A DNA stretch of 64,000 bases from Tetraselmis striata (Eukaryota; Chlorophyta; Chlorodendrophyceae; Chlorodendrales; Chlorodendraceae). The stretch spans positions 124,001 to 188,000 of the forward strand of contig VCJN01003119.1 in NCBI GenBank assembly GCA_006384855.1, written 5' to 3'. The notes under the pieces were generated by a model. It worked only from the letters and a program-made list of their open reading frames with translations, did not search any database and had not been told where the DNA came from. The position numbers and the translations under genes were made by a program. Below are positions 20,460 to 33,254 of the stretch, piece after piece; position 1 is the first letter of the stretch; each line of letters starts with the position of its first letter.

Positions 20460-23400
20460 CCGTTTGCCCGGACGACTCGAGTCCATCAAGGAGGGCCAAC
20501 TTGATCACAAGGACCGTACTGGCTTCAGGCCGTTCCATGAGTCCATCTTCAAGCCTCGTGACCCAACGACGTGGCTCTCCGCAATTGCCATTGACCTCTT
20601 CGCGGCATGGAGAGTGCCCAGCTTCCTCGCTCCACCCCCGCCACAACAACCCGCACACGCAAAGTGTTGCGCCCCCTGCGCCGTTCCGGCGGCCACTGGC
20701 GAGTCAAGCGCCACTGGTGCCACCCACGCACCTCCTGGGCGACTTCGCGTAGTATCGCCCGCATCCGGCGGGGACTGTTGGAGTCTACTTGCGCGGCTGA
20801 CGACCACCGCAGACGAGCTGAGAACGGAATGTGAGCCATGCACTTTTTTGAGCTACGCACGCCAGGACGCGTCAACTTTTCCTTTGGGTGGAGAGGGGGG
20901 GGGGGGGGGGGGTGGGGGGAGGGGGGGGGGGGGAGTCGCGTGGTTGCACCATTCATGAGGGTCTGTGTCTCGGATATCCGCCGGCCGCCATGGCACCCAC
21001 ACGCCCAATTCCCCTCACAACAAACCAATGCGTCCTGAGAAGGCGCGAGAGAGGGGGGCGAGGGCAAGCAGGGGGGTTCGTAAAGCATGCCGGAGGCGCC
21101 ATACAACGGCATGCGCAGCACCCGGTATGATGTGATCGGTGGCATCGGCACCATCACAGAGTTGTGTAGCAGGGGCGCTGTGTGTTATCGAGGGCAGTTG
21201 CGTGACTCGGGGTATCTCCCGAACTTACAAGTGCTACCTAGTCGTTGCTGTCCAGTCGTACGACCATCGCCCAACTACCACCGAGAGGATGTTCCGACGT
21301 AGTTTTGAAAATTCTTACGACTTTATTCCCGGGTGAACCAGGCCAGCTGTCTCACGGCCCGGCCGCACGAACCCGCACAGGGTCCGCTAAAAATTAGTGA
21401 CAGCGCATTGCGTGATGCAGCCCTCGGAAGGTCAATTTCCGACGATATGCATGTGCTCGGCACGCACGAAGTAATACTGGGAAGATATTGAGTCCGCGTA
21501 GCTCACGAGAGAATATATGCGCGACCGGCGTCGTGCCACCTTCGCATTCACTGGTGACGAGTGCTCGAGCACGATGTGTTATGTTTTGTGGGTACATGTA
21601 CCTGTACTCGCTCGTCCGCGTACCCGGAAGCAGCAAACCACCTACACGCAGTGTAACTAGTACCCATGCACGCGTAACCTGATAGACGTGGCGCATAGCC
21701 GCATCCATCCCGGAACTACTACTCGTACGAGCAATACAACTTCCAGCAGTGCGTTCTTCGGCGTCTTCTAGAGCTTGGACATCTTATCCCCGCCGGAGGG
21801 CGCGCTCCGCAGCTGGTGGCTATCACACGGGTGGCATGCTTTCCGCTCACATCCGCATGATGGCTGCCCAGTCAGCCAGGGGAAGCGGCGACGTGTGATC
21901 TATTGCTCCACCCACTGCCTGATAAACCCACGAGTCGCAATTTCCCTTATTGCCATAGTGTACGCCCACTTCTCAGTGCCAGCACAGTAGTCCAATCGCT
22001 CCGGCCTCCGGTTGTAATTTACTGTTTCTGCAGTGCAGACTTGTACCGTGGTCCGCGGGTGAGTCTCTACCTTGTATCCACCCTCTGCTCGGTCAAAGGC
22101 TCGAAATGTGCTAAACGCAGAGGAAGGCGCGCATGGTGGCATGGTGTGGACATCGCTTGCTGCCCTAGTTACTATGATGGAACTCCAGATACACGATCAT
22201 TCTCGCGCGACCCACACTGCATTGGTTTTACCGCGGGACCGCACGGCCACACTCTGCTCTGGCTTTTCGCTGTCCGCGATCCCCAAAAGGGTTGGTCGCT
22301 ACCTGTACTGATCGGCCGAAAAACTTACTGCGCTTGCTGCACATAAAGTTTTATCATATATAAATAACCTTTATCGTCAGAAGTTGGCAATCTCATCCAT
22401 CAGGCCAGTCGTGTGGCGCTCGGGAAACGGCCCGCCTGGTGGAGGCCGCCTAACCAGCACATTCCCACCCAAACACTTGGGAAAACCGGCCCCGGGTACG
22501 GTAGAGTAGCAGGCGTTGTGTAAGAAGTCCTTAGTCGTATCCACCGTCAGACCACTTTCCAACCTCGCCAGGAGGCGGGCCATAGATGCTCAACAGTAGT
22601 AGATGCAAGTTCTGTCCCGGGGGGGGGGGGGGGGGGGGGGATATACCTATCTGATGCTTACTGACTTTGGGGCGCGTTGATTCCGGGGCGGGGGAATCCC
22701 CGCACTAAAATGATGGTTTGGTTGCACTAAAGCCGCACTAAAGCCGCACCCGTATTATTCTTCAACATTCATCTCGAAGCGTCAGCAGGGTCGCGAGAAG
22801 CATCGTATACCGACGATACGCCAGCAGAAGTTTGAGGCCACAACTAAGGAGGAATGCGACTAATTTGGACGACTAATCCTTAGTCGCTACTTAGCGAAGG
22901 TCCTGGTACTGCTACTACGACGAGGCGGTTCCGCGCTGCCCTTCGCGGGACGCATACGATTTTAGCGGTGCGGCGGGGATCCCCGGGATGAGCGCCTTAG
23001 GTCAGTCATTAAGGGTTGGGTTTACTGGTTACACGGCGGAGAGGAGTAAGCAAGGCCTACTGGCATCTACGGTCCTCCTGGCCAGGTTGTCGTGTGGACT
23101 GACCGTGCCTGCAGCTCGTCCCCGGCCGGGGGCAATCAGGTCGTTACATACTACTGCGCACACCGCGCACGTCAGATATGTCCCGACTGCTGGCTATCTG
23201 CATCCACTTGCAGAGGGGTTCAGCAGGGAATGAATGAGGCCCACCTCAGATGTAGGGTATGCAGACACCCCCGCCCCGAAACACACACACTCACACCGGA
23301 TTTCCTTTCACTGCCGCACCTTCTCCCTCACAACAGACAGCTGGGAGAGCGCAGAGGTGGATGTACGGGACCGTGACACTGATTTGGGTTCGCTATAAAT

Positions 23401-23801
23401 CAGTGTGCTGATAACCCGCTCCCCGCCCACCCTCAGAGAGGGGTCATACATTTGTATAAAAATCCCTCGGAATACAGCTGGCACAGAAACTGCAGAGACT
23501 CAGTGCTGCAGAGCAATTAGATGGTATGGTTCGGGGGCCGGAGGGGCAGCAGCGGGTGCGCTGAGCGTGTGGTGCAGGGAGCATGCTGAGGCAGCATGAC
23601 GGCATCCATGTATGGTTGAGGCAAATCATGTGCTGCATACACGTTGCACGCGGGGGTGTGTACAATACTAACAGCTGGCCATGCTCTGGCCTCTATCCTA
23701 GATACAATGAATCCATTCCGAGTGGAAGGGAGGCCAGGGGGGGGGGGGGGGGGGGGGGGCGCCAAAATTGTGGCTGGGCTGGGCTGGGCTGGGCTGGCTT
23801 G
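20460..23801. other. convergent intergenic region of 3.3 kb, no gene seen
   Basis: Lies between the 3' ends of the SKP1-like (+) and MYB (-) genes. It contains G runs at about 20896-20932 and 22619-22640, and otherwise unremarkable sequence of mixed composition. Open frames here have no recognisable domain. I cannot exclude a small gene or noncoding RNA between 20.9 and 23.7 kb. Confidence 0.45.
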
Positions 23802-26800
23802 TCAGCGGCGCATGTTGGGGGCCATGCCGTAGCCGCCTGGCTGGTTGCTGCCGGGCTGCAGGGCCCACTGGGGCGGCATGCCCTGCTGCATGCCGCCCCA
23901 GCCATCCCCGCCCCCGCCGCCACCATAACCGCTGCCGCCGCCGCCGCCGCCGTCGTTGTAGCCGCCCATCATGGCCGACATGTCCATCATGTCCGGCGCC
24001 GCGCCGCGCTGGCCCCCGCCGGGGATGCCGCCGCCGCCCGCCATCATCTTGCCCTGCATGCTGTCGCCCCAGTGCTGCCAGGCGTTCATGCCGCTCGCGG
24101 CCGCGGCCGCGGCATCGTAGATGTCGCCCGAGCCCGAGGGCCCGGCCTCGCCCGAGCCGTAGGGGTCCCGCTGCAGCATGCCGCCCGGCTGCTGCTGGCC
24201 ATACATCTCCTCCATCTGCAAGAGACCCGGGAAGGGGGGGTGGTAAGCGCTAGGCCATGCTACAGTTCCGCATAAAGCATTGGTCAAGCATCAAGATGGG
24301 AGCGCGGGGCTGGTCATTACGGGGGGGGGTAGCCAGGTCTGCATTGAATTTGCACCTCGCCCAGCACTCGGTTTGAATAAATGGCAGGGGCGAGATGGGC
24401 GATTCGATGCCGTCTCACTTTCAAGAGATATATTCCAGCACCTGTTTGTATCCGAATAATAGCGTTTGAGGTGATTTAGGGTGTTTATGCCACATGATAC
24501 CCTGGATTCTTTTTTTTCCGAAATGGATTCATGGAAGATCCCCAACGGAAGGATGGCGGCGAATCGAGCAGTGTCGCCTTTCTAAATCATGTTTGGACGG
24601 TGTCCCGCGCTGGCCGCCGGGGGGGGGGGGGGGGGGGGGGGGGGGATGATCCATGCATGGGTTGATGCCCATGCATATATCAGCGCATGCTTTGCCCTGA
24701 TACACCGGCGTTACCAGACCCTCACCACACCCTGAGCCTTGCACCTACGTGTCTGCCCAGCCCTAGCGCACAGCCCTATTCCCAAATGGACCCCTGGTCC
24801 TCCATCCGCGTATCGTACGCACACGGGGGAGACGGAGGGTTCGTCTTCCCTTGGGAGGTCTCTTCGCGTCTGCAATACGCTTCCCCACGCGAGGCAGCCC
24901 ACACGCGCACACATGCGACCCCAACACCAGGGCCCTAGACCTTGTAAACAAACCAGCCGTCCCCGGAGCCCCAACCCGCACGCCCCACCTATCCCTCTGT
25001 CAGAACATTTCCTGCTTGCCTGACGGGGGCCTGTGTGCGCATTGCGACAACTACAGGGGTGCCAGCATGTATGTATGCTGATGTATTGAGCTGAGGAAAC
25101 ACCTTGCAACAGCTACTGACGGGGCAAATGCAGGGCACAGTCAACGGTACAGATACCTGCTTTCCATTTGCGACAAAGCAAAGAGCTGCAGGGCAGGGGG
25201 GGAGTTGTTAAGCTGGTGTTTTAGGGTTTGTTGAGTTGGCACAGGGGGGGGCTGGGCGGAGGGGGAGCTGAGCAGGACATGGTTACCTCCTGCGGCATCT
25301 GCTGCATGCCGTACTGGCCGCCGTACTGGCCCTGCCGCGCCATGCCCCGCATCTGCTGCGTCTGCATGGGCATGCCGGGAATCCCGTGCGGTAAACCCGT
25401 GTCTGAGCTGCGCGCCTGCTGCAACATCTGCTCATACATGGCGCCACTCATGCCGCCCGCGGGCCCGCCTTGCTCTGCGGGCACGCACATCCCATGGGTC
25501 AGCCCCAGGAGCAAGGCGACATGGATCCCACAGGACCGCAAACAAGAGAGAGAGGGGGGGGGGGGGGGGGGGGGGGGGGGTGACGTTTGCGCCCAGTGTC
25601 CAGACCTGGTCGACCGGCCCTGGAATGTTGATGTACATACAGCCCCCACCCTTCCCCCACACCGACGGCACGGAAGCGTGTTGACAGCCATACCATGCAT
25701 TACATGCACAGGGAAACATGACCAGCTGCCGACACAACGACAAGAACAACGTGAATGAGAACCATCTCAGCCTGTCCGGGGCCATGTCGATACATGCAAA
25801 GGATTCTAGCGAATGTTCCGCATCGGTTGCAGGCGGCATGGATGTCGAGCTCATAAAGCGGGTAATCAGGGGAGTGTTGGCGCCCGGAGAACTGTCTATT
25901 ATTGTCGTTTTCACACGTTTTGCATTCGCGTATACACTCATGTCTTTACGCATGCATACACGCAGCAAGCACCCGAGCCATGCTTTAAGCATGCTGCGGT
26001 CGGTGCCGGCAGGGGACACCAGAAGGTAGAGCACAGAAGGCAGAGGGGGCAGCTTGTTTGTTTCCGGCAGTACCTGGGAACTCGCCGCCATCGGTCATGC
26101 CAGGCATCATACCACGGCCAGGGCCAGGCCGCGGCCCCGCGCTGTACATCTGGGCTTCGCGGGGCATGATGGCTGAAGTCAAGCCGCCCATCCCCTGCGG
26201 CCGCATATAGCCGCCGGCATCCTTCATGCCCTGGGTGTCCGAGTACTGCTGGCGGGGGCCCTCGGCGTAGCCATAGCTGCCGCGCAGGTTGCCGGGCTGG
26301 CCCCAGGCCCCGCCGCCAGGCATTGACATGCCGCCGCCGCCGCCGCCCATGTCGCCCTGGAACGGCATGCCTCCCTCCATGTACATTGAGCGGCTCATGC
26401 CCCTGCCGCCAGCCATGGAGGTGCCCTGCTGCGTGACATTGCCCATCTCGTCCACAGCCGACATCTCCATGCCGCTCGGGCCACCACCCCAGCCATCGCC
26501 TCCGGGCATAGCACCGGGAAGGAAGCTCTGCATGGACCGAGCCATCCCCATGGCGCCGCCACTATCTGCAGCGTCCGCGGTGGCACACAGCAACACGTGT
26601 TAGACCCCTGAACCCGCCACTAGACCAACCCACCCCCCCCCCCCCCCCCCTCGAGACTCGCACAAGAGCGGCAGCGAGGGCAAAAGAAGGGGGGGGGGGG
26701 GGGGGGGGGGGGGGCACCAACGGAGCTGGCAACGGTTCAGGGCAATGTAGGTAGGTACAGCAACTGCCGAGTCACCCGGCTATTAGAACCCACCGAACTA

Positions 26801-29800
26801 TGTTTATCACCGTGTTGTTTGACATTCAAGCAGCCTTGAACCAAAACTTCACGCACGTGCGCTCTGCAAATCAAGAGACTAGGTGTCTTGCCACAGATGT
26901 GCTTGAGAACAATGGCAAAGCGTTGTCATGCTTATGGTTGAGCGGCACCCATTCCGCTGGTTGGGTGGGGTGGAGGAGTACCTGAGGTGCGCTGGTCACC
27001 AGAGTACTGCCACTGGCCAGCGGCGCCCTCCATGCTGTAGCCCGGCTGCATCTGTCTGCCATCCCCTAGCCCTGGCTGCTGCTGGCGCATCATTTGCCGA
27101 GGCATCTGCTGGCGCTGAGGGACCCCCATCATGCCCGGTGGCATTGGCCGGCTGGCCTGCCGTGACTGCAACATCGGGGACGGCTGCTGCTGCTGCTGCT
27201 CAGCTCCAGGCGCCAGCATTGGGGACTGTCGGGGAGCGCGCTGCACCTGCGCCTGCTCCATGGGTGACTGCCGCTGTTGCTGCACCATAGGCGACTGCAT
27301 GTTCGGGTTGCTCAACATGGGCGCAGATGTTTGCTCGCCTTCCGGCACCATGCCCGGTGACACTTGCTGCTGAACGGGCATTGAGGAACCTTCCTCCATC
27401 ATCATCATACTCAGGAACTTGGTGTCGAAACTATGTGATGGTAAGCGTAAGTCGCCCATGTCGATGCCTTCAAGCCCGGTAGTGCTGCCCATCGGCATTG
27501 GTTGCTGGTTGTTGCCAGTGCCTTCAGGCCCTGTCTGCTGGGCGTGAGCATGTTGTGCCGCCTCCAGGATCTTTGTGGTCTCGTTGCTGATGGGCAGGGC
27601 AGTCCCGCTGGTGTCAGCATCACTGGCGTCTCCTATATCCGGATTGTCATGCGACACAGACTCGGACCCAATGCCAGGATACTGGCCAGGCCCGCCCCTG
27701 GCGGCCGCTTTCTTTTTGGGCCTTGGAGGTGGGATGTCAGCCTGGACCCCAGTCTTTGTCAACTGCAACCAGCAGCAAGCACAGGCGATTCAGACTAATC
27801 ACCACCAGAAGCAGGCAGCACGGCAGGAAGCAGGGAGTGGGTGGTAAGGTGGGTGTGTGTGTGTGGGGGGGGGGGGGGGGGGGGGGGGCGGGTTGCCTTA
27901 ATGAAGTACTTCTGCGCATGGCTGCGTATCTGGACAGGTGTGCGTGTGCTGACGTGCTCCGCCACCTCCTTCCACTTACGGCCATACCTCTCCACACCCT
28001 CCATGAATCGGTGGTGCTCTTCGGCGCTCCAGCTCTCCCGCTGCTTGGTGATTACGTACGACTTGCGCCCCATCTTGTCAGGGTCGCCATCATCTGGGTT
28101 GTCTGTTGCTGGCTGTTTGCCAGGGTCCTGGAGAGCACACGCGGAAAGCAGATGTCAGATTTCGGCAATAAAAAATAACCCGCACCCCTCTATGGCAACA
28201 AGGGCGCAGGAGTGGCTGAGGGTGTCTATCAATAGACACTGGGAAGGCAAAGGTATCAGGAGAGGTTGCAAAACCAAAAATGGTGCAACATATAGTATGT
28301 GCACCGCTTCATTACCATATTCCATTTCAATTCTTGCTTTATCGACAATTGTATTCTTTTTCTTTCTGTTTTCTGTTTGTTTATGTTTTCTTTGGGGGGA
28401 GGGGGAGAGAGGGGGGGGGGGGGGGGGGGGGGGACATCCCACCTGGGCATCTAAGTCATCGTCCTCCTGATGAGCCTCCTGATGAGCTTCTTCATTCTGT
28501 TCATTACCCGCAAGGGCCATCGTGTCGTCCTCATGGTCGAGCGCGATGTCGTCCGTCATGACCTCGCCCGAGCCCTTGTGCGGCAGAGCCCACACATTGC
28601 CGGTGCGGCCGCGACCTCGTCCGCGACGGCCGCGGCCTGCTCCGCGACGGCCGCGGCCCGTCCGACCTCCCGTCGAGCCGTCGTCGGTCCCGCCCTCCAG
28701 CTCTGCCGGAACTGAGGTTGAGGCACGGCCGCGGCCACGGCCACGGCCACGGCCCCTTCCCTTGCCGCGGCCTCGGCCTCGGCCTCGCCCACGCCCCGCC
28801 TCAAGCGCACCGGGGGCATCCGTACCCCCGATGCCTGTATCCGTACCGTCAATGCCGTCGCCGGCAGGCTTCTCGTCATCAACAGTCGCGGCCGCCAAGC
28901 CGCCGGCTGTAGACGGGCTGCGCCCGGTGTCCTTCTGCTGGGCTCGGCGGTGGAGCTCCGCCTGCTGCGCTGCAGCAGCTGCGACCTGCGCCTGCGCAAC
29001 AACGGCGGCGGTGGCAAGCTCCGAGTCGTCTAATCGACGCGCCTTAGGCTTGGCAAGGCGGGCCTTCAGACCGCTCAGCCCCTTGCGCTTGACGGGAAGC
29101 ACTGAGCCGGTGGAGCTGGCGGGACAGGGGCCTGGCTCCGCCGTGGTAGCAGCCGGAACAGTTGGTGCATTCTCCTTGGCATCGAGGCCTGCAGTGTTTG
29201 TAGCTCCGGCCGCTGCTGCAGCGATGGCTCCCTCCTCGGGAGCGGCCACGCTGGATGCCAGCGCCTCCTCCAACTCCTTGCCCTCAGTAGCCATGGATAT
29301 GGCGGCTGCGGCCGCGGCGCGCTGACGTCGGGTGGTGATGACCAGGTCAGCGTTGGCCTTGACGCTCATGACGCCCTCTTTTGCTCTTTTGTCTTGCTGT
29401 GCTGGCGATTCGACCGCAATGTCATCAGACAAGGCCGGAAGCTTCTCGCCTGCCGAACAAGTACCAGCAGAGCCGGCAAACACATCACAGAGCGTACTGT
29501 CAGTGACAATGACTACGCGGCAGCAGCGCACTCAGCACCCATGATCCGAGACGGAACCAAAAGCGTTCTGGCAGAGGTGCACGGTGCACCGCGGGCTGAT
29601 GAATTCAAAGATGGGATTCATCTGACAGCGGAGAAGCGCCCGCAGTGCATGGAGGGACATGATGAGCAATGTTGGGGAATGATGGACACCTTAGATTGCA
29701 CTTTCAGGGAAACGGGTTGGAGGGACGGCACGAGCACACAGAGCACCCGTCGCACGGGGTGACACCTCAAAATCCAAATCGAACTTTTAAATGGATCGAG

Positions 29801-30227
29801 ATTCCCCACACAAAGCAGCATGGGTGCAGAAATTGGAAGCGAGCAGAGACAGGAACATTCCCAAGAAGGAAAGAGCGGCACATCAGGTCAGGACGACATT
29901 CAAACTAGGTCAGGAAAGGGAGCCCCTGTGTGAGGCAACCGGGGAGCCAGTGCCATTGTGCAAGCCCCAGACAGATGCCCACGCAGCTGGGGCGTGCGCA
30001 TGTCCCAGTGAGTGCATCGGTGTGGCACATCCTGGCGTGGCGGAGTGGGTCTCACCAGTGAACTCTGGCTCGGCGCTGCTCTTGCCGCCGGCCTCGGCCT
30101 CTGCAGGCACTGCGCTGGGGGCTGATGCCTCAGCGCCGCCACAGTCCTGGGCCACAGGCGGCTGCTGAGGTGCTTGGGAGGCAAACCCCGCGGGATCGGT
30201 TGTTTCACCGTCACCGCTTCCGGCCAT
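23802..30227 (-). CDS. RVE8-like: REVEILLE/CCA1-type SHAQKYF MYB transcription factor, 1,094 aa
   Basis: Seven exons: 30227-30056, 29449-28443, 28127-27897, 27762-26982, 26565-26074, 25474-25287 and 24215-23802; phases agree, 1,094 aa. Exon 3 carries the single MYB repeat: RESWSAEEHHRFMEGVERYG, KWKEVAEHV, PVQIRSHAQKYFIK. Exon 4 follows at once with the plant-like ADIPPPRPKKKAA, as in RVE8/LCL proteins (PPPRPKRKAA). The N-terminal 390 residues are Ala/Glu-rich and include an arginine-glycine block of RGRG repeats, which could bind nucleic acid. The C-terminal 620 residues are Gln, Met, Gly and Pro-rich and look disordered, like an activation or condensate-forming region. Family members bind evening-element-type DNA in the plant clock. 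Intron 3 has a GC donor (AAG|GCAACC). Introns 2 and 3 have C runs (coding strand) starting 8-12 nt after the donor. The gene is far longer than plant RVE proteins (about 300-400 aa). Confidence 0.87.
24619..24645. repeat. poly-G run, 27 bases
   Basis: Pure G run in intron 6 of the MYB gene (a C run on the coding strand). Confidence 0.85.
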
Positions 30228-31054
30228 CCGCCTGGGAGGCGCAGGCGGCCAGGCCTTGGCGGCTGCGTCAATAGACTGATACGGCGTTGGCGCCGGCAGG
30301 GCTTCCAGTACTGCGCTGAACTACTCCCTCCGGGAGGGGGCACGGTGGCGATGAGATGTGCCTCCTCCACCGTGGCCGTCTGCTCGCTTCTCAGCTCGGC
30401 CTTAGCGAGAAAAGCTCAGCTCCACACGCGTAGTTCACGAGCGAGCGCGTTGCTCCGGTTACGCGGGGTCGGCCCGCTGCGCTCCGCTGGGCCTCCCTGA
30501 GGACTCGCTTCTGCTCCGCCAGTACGCCGGTGGGGGCGGCCCCAAAGCCGTCCTCCCAGCCGGAGGCGCTCAACCCCCGGCAAGCGCGCGCCTTTCCGCC
30601 GCACGTGCGAGGCTTCGGGAGCGGATGAGGGAGTGACCCTAGATAGGGGAACGCTGCCTGCAAGGCGGCACGAGACACGCGACGACGAGAGTGCACACAC
30701 CACCAGGTCACAATGCCGAGGAGTACAGACAAACGAACTGAAGACGCAGGTTGCCCAGCTAGCGTAGCGCGTGCAGATATGTCCGCCACGGCACAACCTG
30801 ATCCCCGTTAGCCCCGAAATCCTGCGGCAGGTTCCACCTTTCCGCTGTATGTTTCAGGGTTCAACAGCCGAATCTCACCTGCGCAGTGGTCACCGGGAGA
30901 GGTGCGGGGACCGAAAGTCCTATAACGCAACGGGGTGTGGCCCTCGCCTGGCGCTCATCGCCCACCGCGCATGAAACCGGTGTGGCAAAGGGTACCGTAC
31001 CAGTGTGAGGTGAGATGAGCGGTAGAGACTATAGGTATTAACATAAGGATTAAT
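30228..31054. other. promoter-side region of the MYB gene, no other gene seen
   Basis: GC-rich spacer upstream of the MYB start. It marks the switch from gene-rich DNA to the repeat-rich tract. G and C homopolymer runs are absent from about 28.5 to 35.3 kb apart from a few of nine bases or fewer. Confidence 0.45.
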
Positions 31055-31356
31055 AGGTTTAAATCGTCATCGTCATCGGTCGTACGTTTTCGTACGGGAA
31101 CCGTGTACTGCCGATGACGCGATGAAGCACGGACATGTCACACGCGAACAAGCCATTTGGGACATTGTGTGACATGAAAATCGTCATCGAGTCATCGCGT
31201 AACCGTGTGGTGGAGGCTGCACCATGCGCACGGCGACAGGGTACGGACGGCCTGCGCACCACGTAGTCGCTACGTGATGCACAGCCACCCGCCCCTCAAA
31301 TTCCAGAACAACTAAGCACCAACCAAGTTCCCGACCAAATACTACCCGCAACGCAA
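31055..31356 (+). mobile_element. solo arm of a foldback/MITE-like element
   Basis: Aligns throughout with the right half of the element at 32723-33254. It has the same CGTCATCGTCATCGG centre, ACCGTGTACTGCCGATG, GTGTGGTGGAGGC, ACCATGCGCACGG and terminal ACCCGCA. The left arm is missing. It has no coding capacity and is presumably non-autonomous. Confidence 0.75.
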
Positions 31357-32722
31357 CATTGCATGTACCACGCAGATTTCATGACGTGCTTGCCGGGCTG
31401 GCGTCCCTGCGGCATACGTGATGCCTTGGCGCTAGGATTTTTGTCCCGGACTCAATAGCGGCGTCATAACGTTGTTACACGAGGTTACTCCGCAACATAT
31501 GATGGTTAGTTGTCGTTGCGACGGGCGGGCGGCGGATCCACCGCCTATGTAAAAAGACTTCCCCATCGCCGCACGGCCTCATGCAATGCCTCGCGAGGCG
31601 CCATCAATCACTCCTCTCTCAGCAACCCCCCCCCCTCTCAAGCGGCAGATATAGTCCTGCCGTGGTCTTCGGTCGCATTCGCGATGCCAATTACCGGTCT
31701 GAAGCCCCGGTTGAAGGCCTGGCAGATGGCAGCAATCCCGTCGCTCCGTCGTCGGACACGATGTCACCCTTGGCAGCATGCTGGCTGTCACCATGACAGT
31801 CACGGCTTGGTCAGCGGTCCAACATGCTCAAGTGCCGAGCGAGCAACGGTCAAGAGGGTGGACTTGAGCCCGCCGCACATGTGCAATCGTCGATTGCGCC
31901 GCCCGGCGGATCGTGCTGAGAACTGTGCTGCACCACCGCCAGCGAAGCCCAATTTGCCGGGCAACGCAGCGTCGGCAAGCGAGAGCTGCTCTGTCCCTCT
32001 TGCTCCGTCCCCTCGTCCGACTGGCAACAAGAAGCTGCGCTACGGGCCCAAGCCCATCATATTCCTCCCAATGTTGTCCACCTCCGCAAGGCCGCTGTGA
32101 CATTCCGCCGTGTCGCGGGCGCAGTCGGTGCGGGAACACACACACAAATATATAATATACTACCTGTTGTTGTAGCTTTCGCGCCCTTTCCTACAATTAT
32201 TGCTAGCGCGCAGGGCCACGGATGGAGTTGTACAGCTTGGCATGTGATCAGTATGTAAATCTTGTGTCGGCGAGTGCGTGCGTGTGCGGCATGGCGGCGC
32301 AGCGTCATCATAGTACCCGTCGTAGTACCCGTGGGTTTGGAGTTTGGAGTCCGCTGCAGGGGCAGTATCATGATGAGCCGTATCATCTGCCGTCAATGGT
32401 TTTATTAATAGCCCACATAGTACACACAGTAGCTCGCGATATGAGGTTCCGCGATATCTCCGACTGTAGTCGCGAGTTCGCGGTGACTTCCTTATCACAT
32501 CGAAGCAGAAGTATATAGCTATCGTACTCATCTGACCCCCACCCCCCCCGCGCCGAGTGTTCGATGTCCTTGCGGCGAGCCCCTCGCTCCGCGGCTGTTG
32601 TTTTCGTGTCGTGCTAGTTGCATCGACCCTTGCAGCATCCCGGCAACGGGGCGTTGACCTATCTACAACAAAGGGCTAGATTCAACAGCGCCACATCACA
32701 CGCTGGTGTGGTACGTACCTGC
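31357..32722. other. intergenic, no gene seen
   Basis: Unremarkable sequence between two copies of the foldback element. A 196-codon frame on the plus strand and antisense frames have no family resemblance. Confidence 0.45.
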
Positions 32723-33254
32723 CATGTGCTGCGGGTGATTGGTCGGGAACCTGGTTAGTGCTGAGTTGTTTTGGAATTTGAAGGGGTGGCTGCGCACCAC
32801 CTAGGTGGTGCGCATGCTGTCCGCATCATGTCACCGTTCGCATGGTTCGCCCTCCACCACGCGGTGACGCGATGACACGATGACGATTTAATTCACACGA
32901 TGTCCCAAATGGCATGTTGTTTAAGATGCGTTCTGTACAGCGATATCATCGTCATCGTCATCGTCATCGGTGGTACGTTTTAATAGGGGAACCGTGTACT
33001 GCCGATGGCGCGATGACGCCATGCTGATGCGCAGATATATCCCACGCGAACATGCCGCCATAGCGTGTGACATAGCGTGTGACATGTACATCGTCATCGC
33101 GTCATCGCGTCACCGTGTGGTGGAGGCCGGACCATGCGCACGGTGACATGGCGTGACTGGCATGCGCACCACCCACGTGATGCACAGCCACCCCCTCAAA
33201 CTCTTGAATAACACAGCGACAACCAACTCCTCGATCAGCTACCCGCAGCACATC
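32723..33254. mobile_element. foldback element with about 200-bp terminal inverted repeats
   Basis: The left arm begins CATGTGCTGCGGGT at 32723, and the right arm ends with its inverse (ACCCGCAGCACAT) near 33253. The arms match over roughly 180-200 bp, including GTGGCTGCGCACCACC against GGTGGTGCGCATGC, CACCGTTCGCATGG, and CGGTGACGCGATGAC. The centre is a (CATCGT)n-like tract followed by GTACTGCCGATG. No open frame, so a non-autonomous DNA element of MITE/foldback type is inferred. Target-site duplication not resolved. Confidence 0.75.

Noticed and set aside
28522-29325. 267-codon plus-strand frame opposite the MYB gene
   Set aside because: Antisense shadow of the RG-rich exon.
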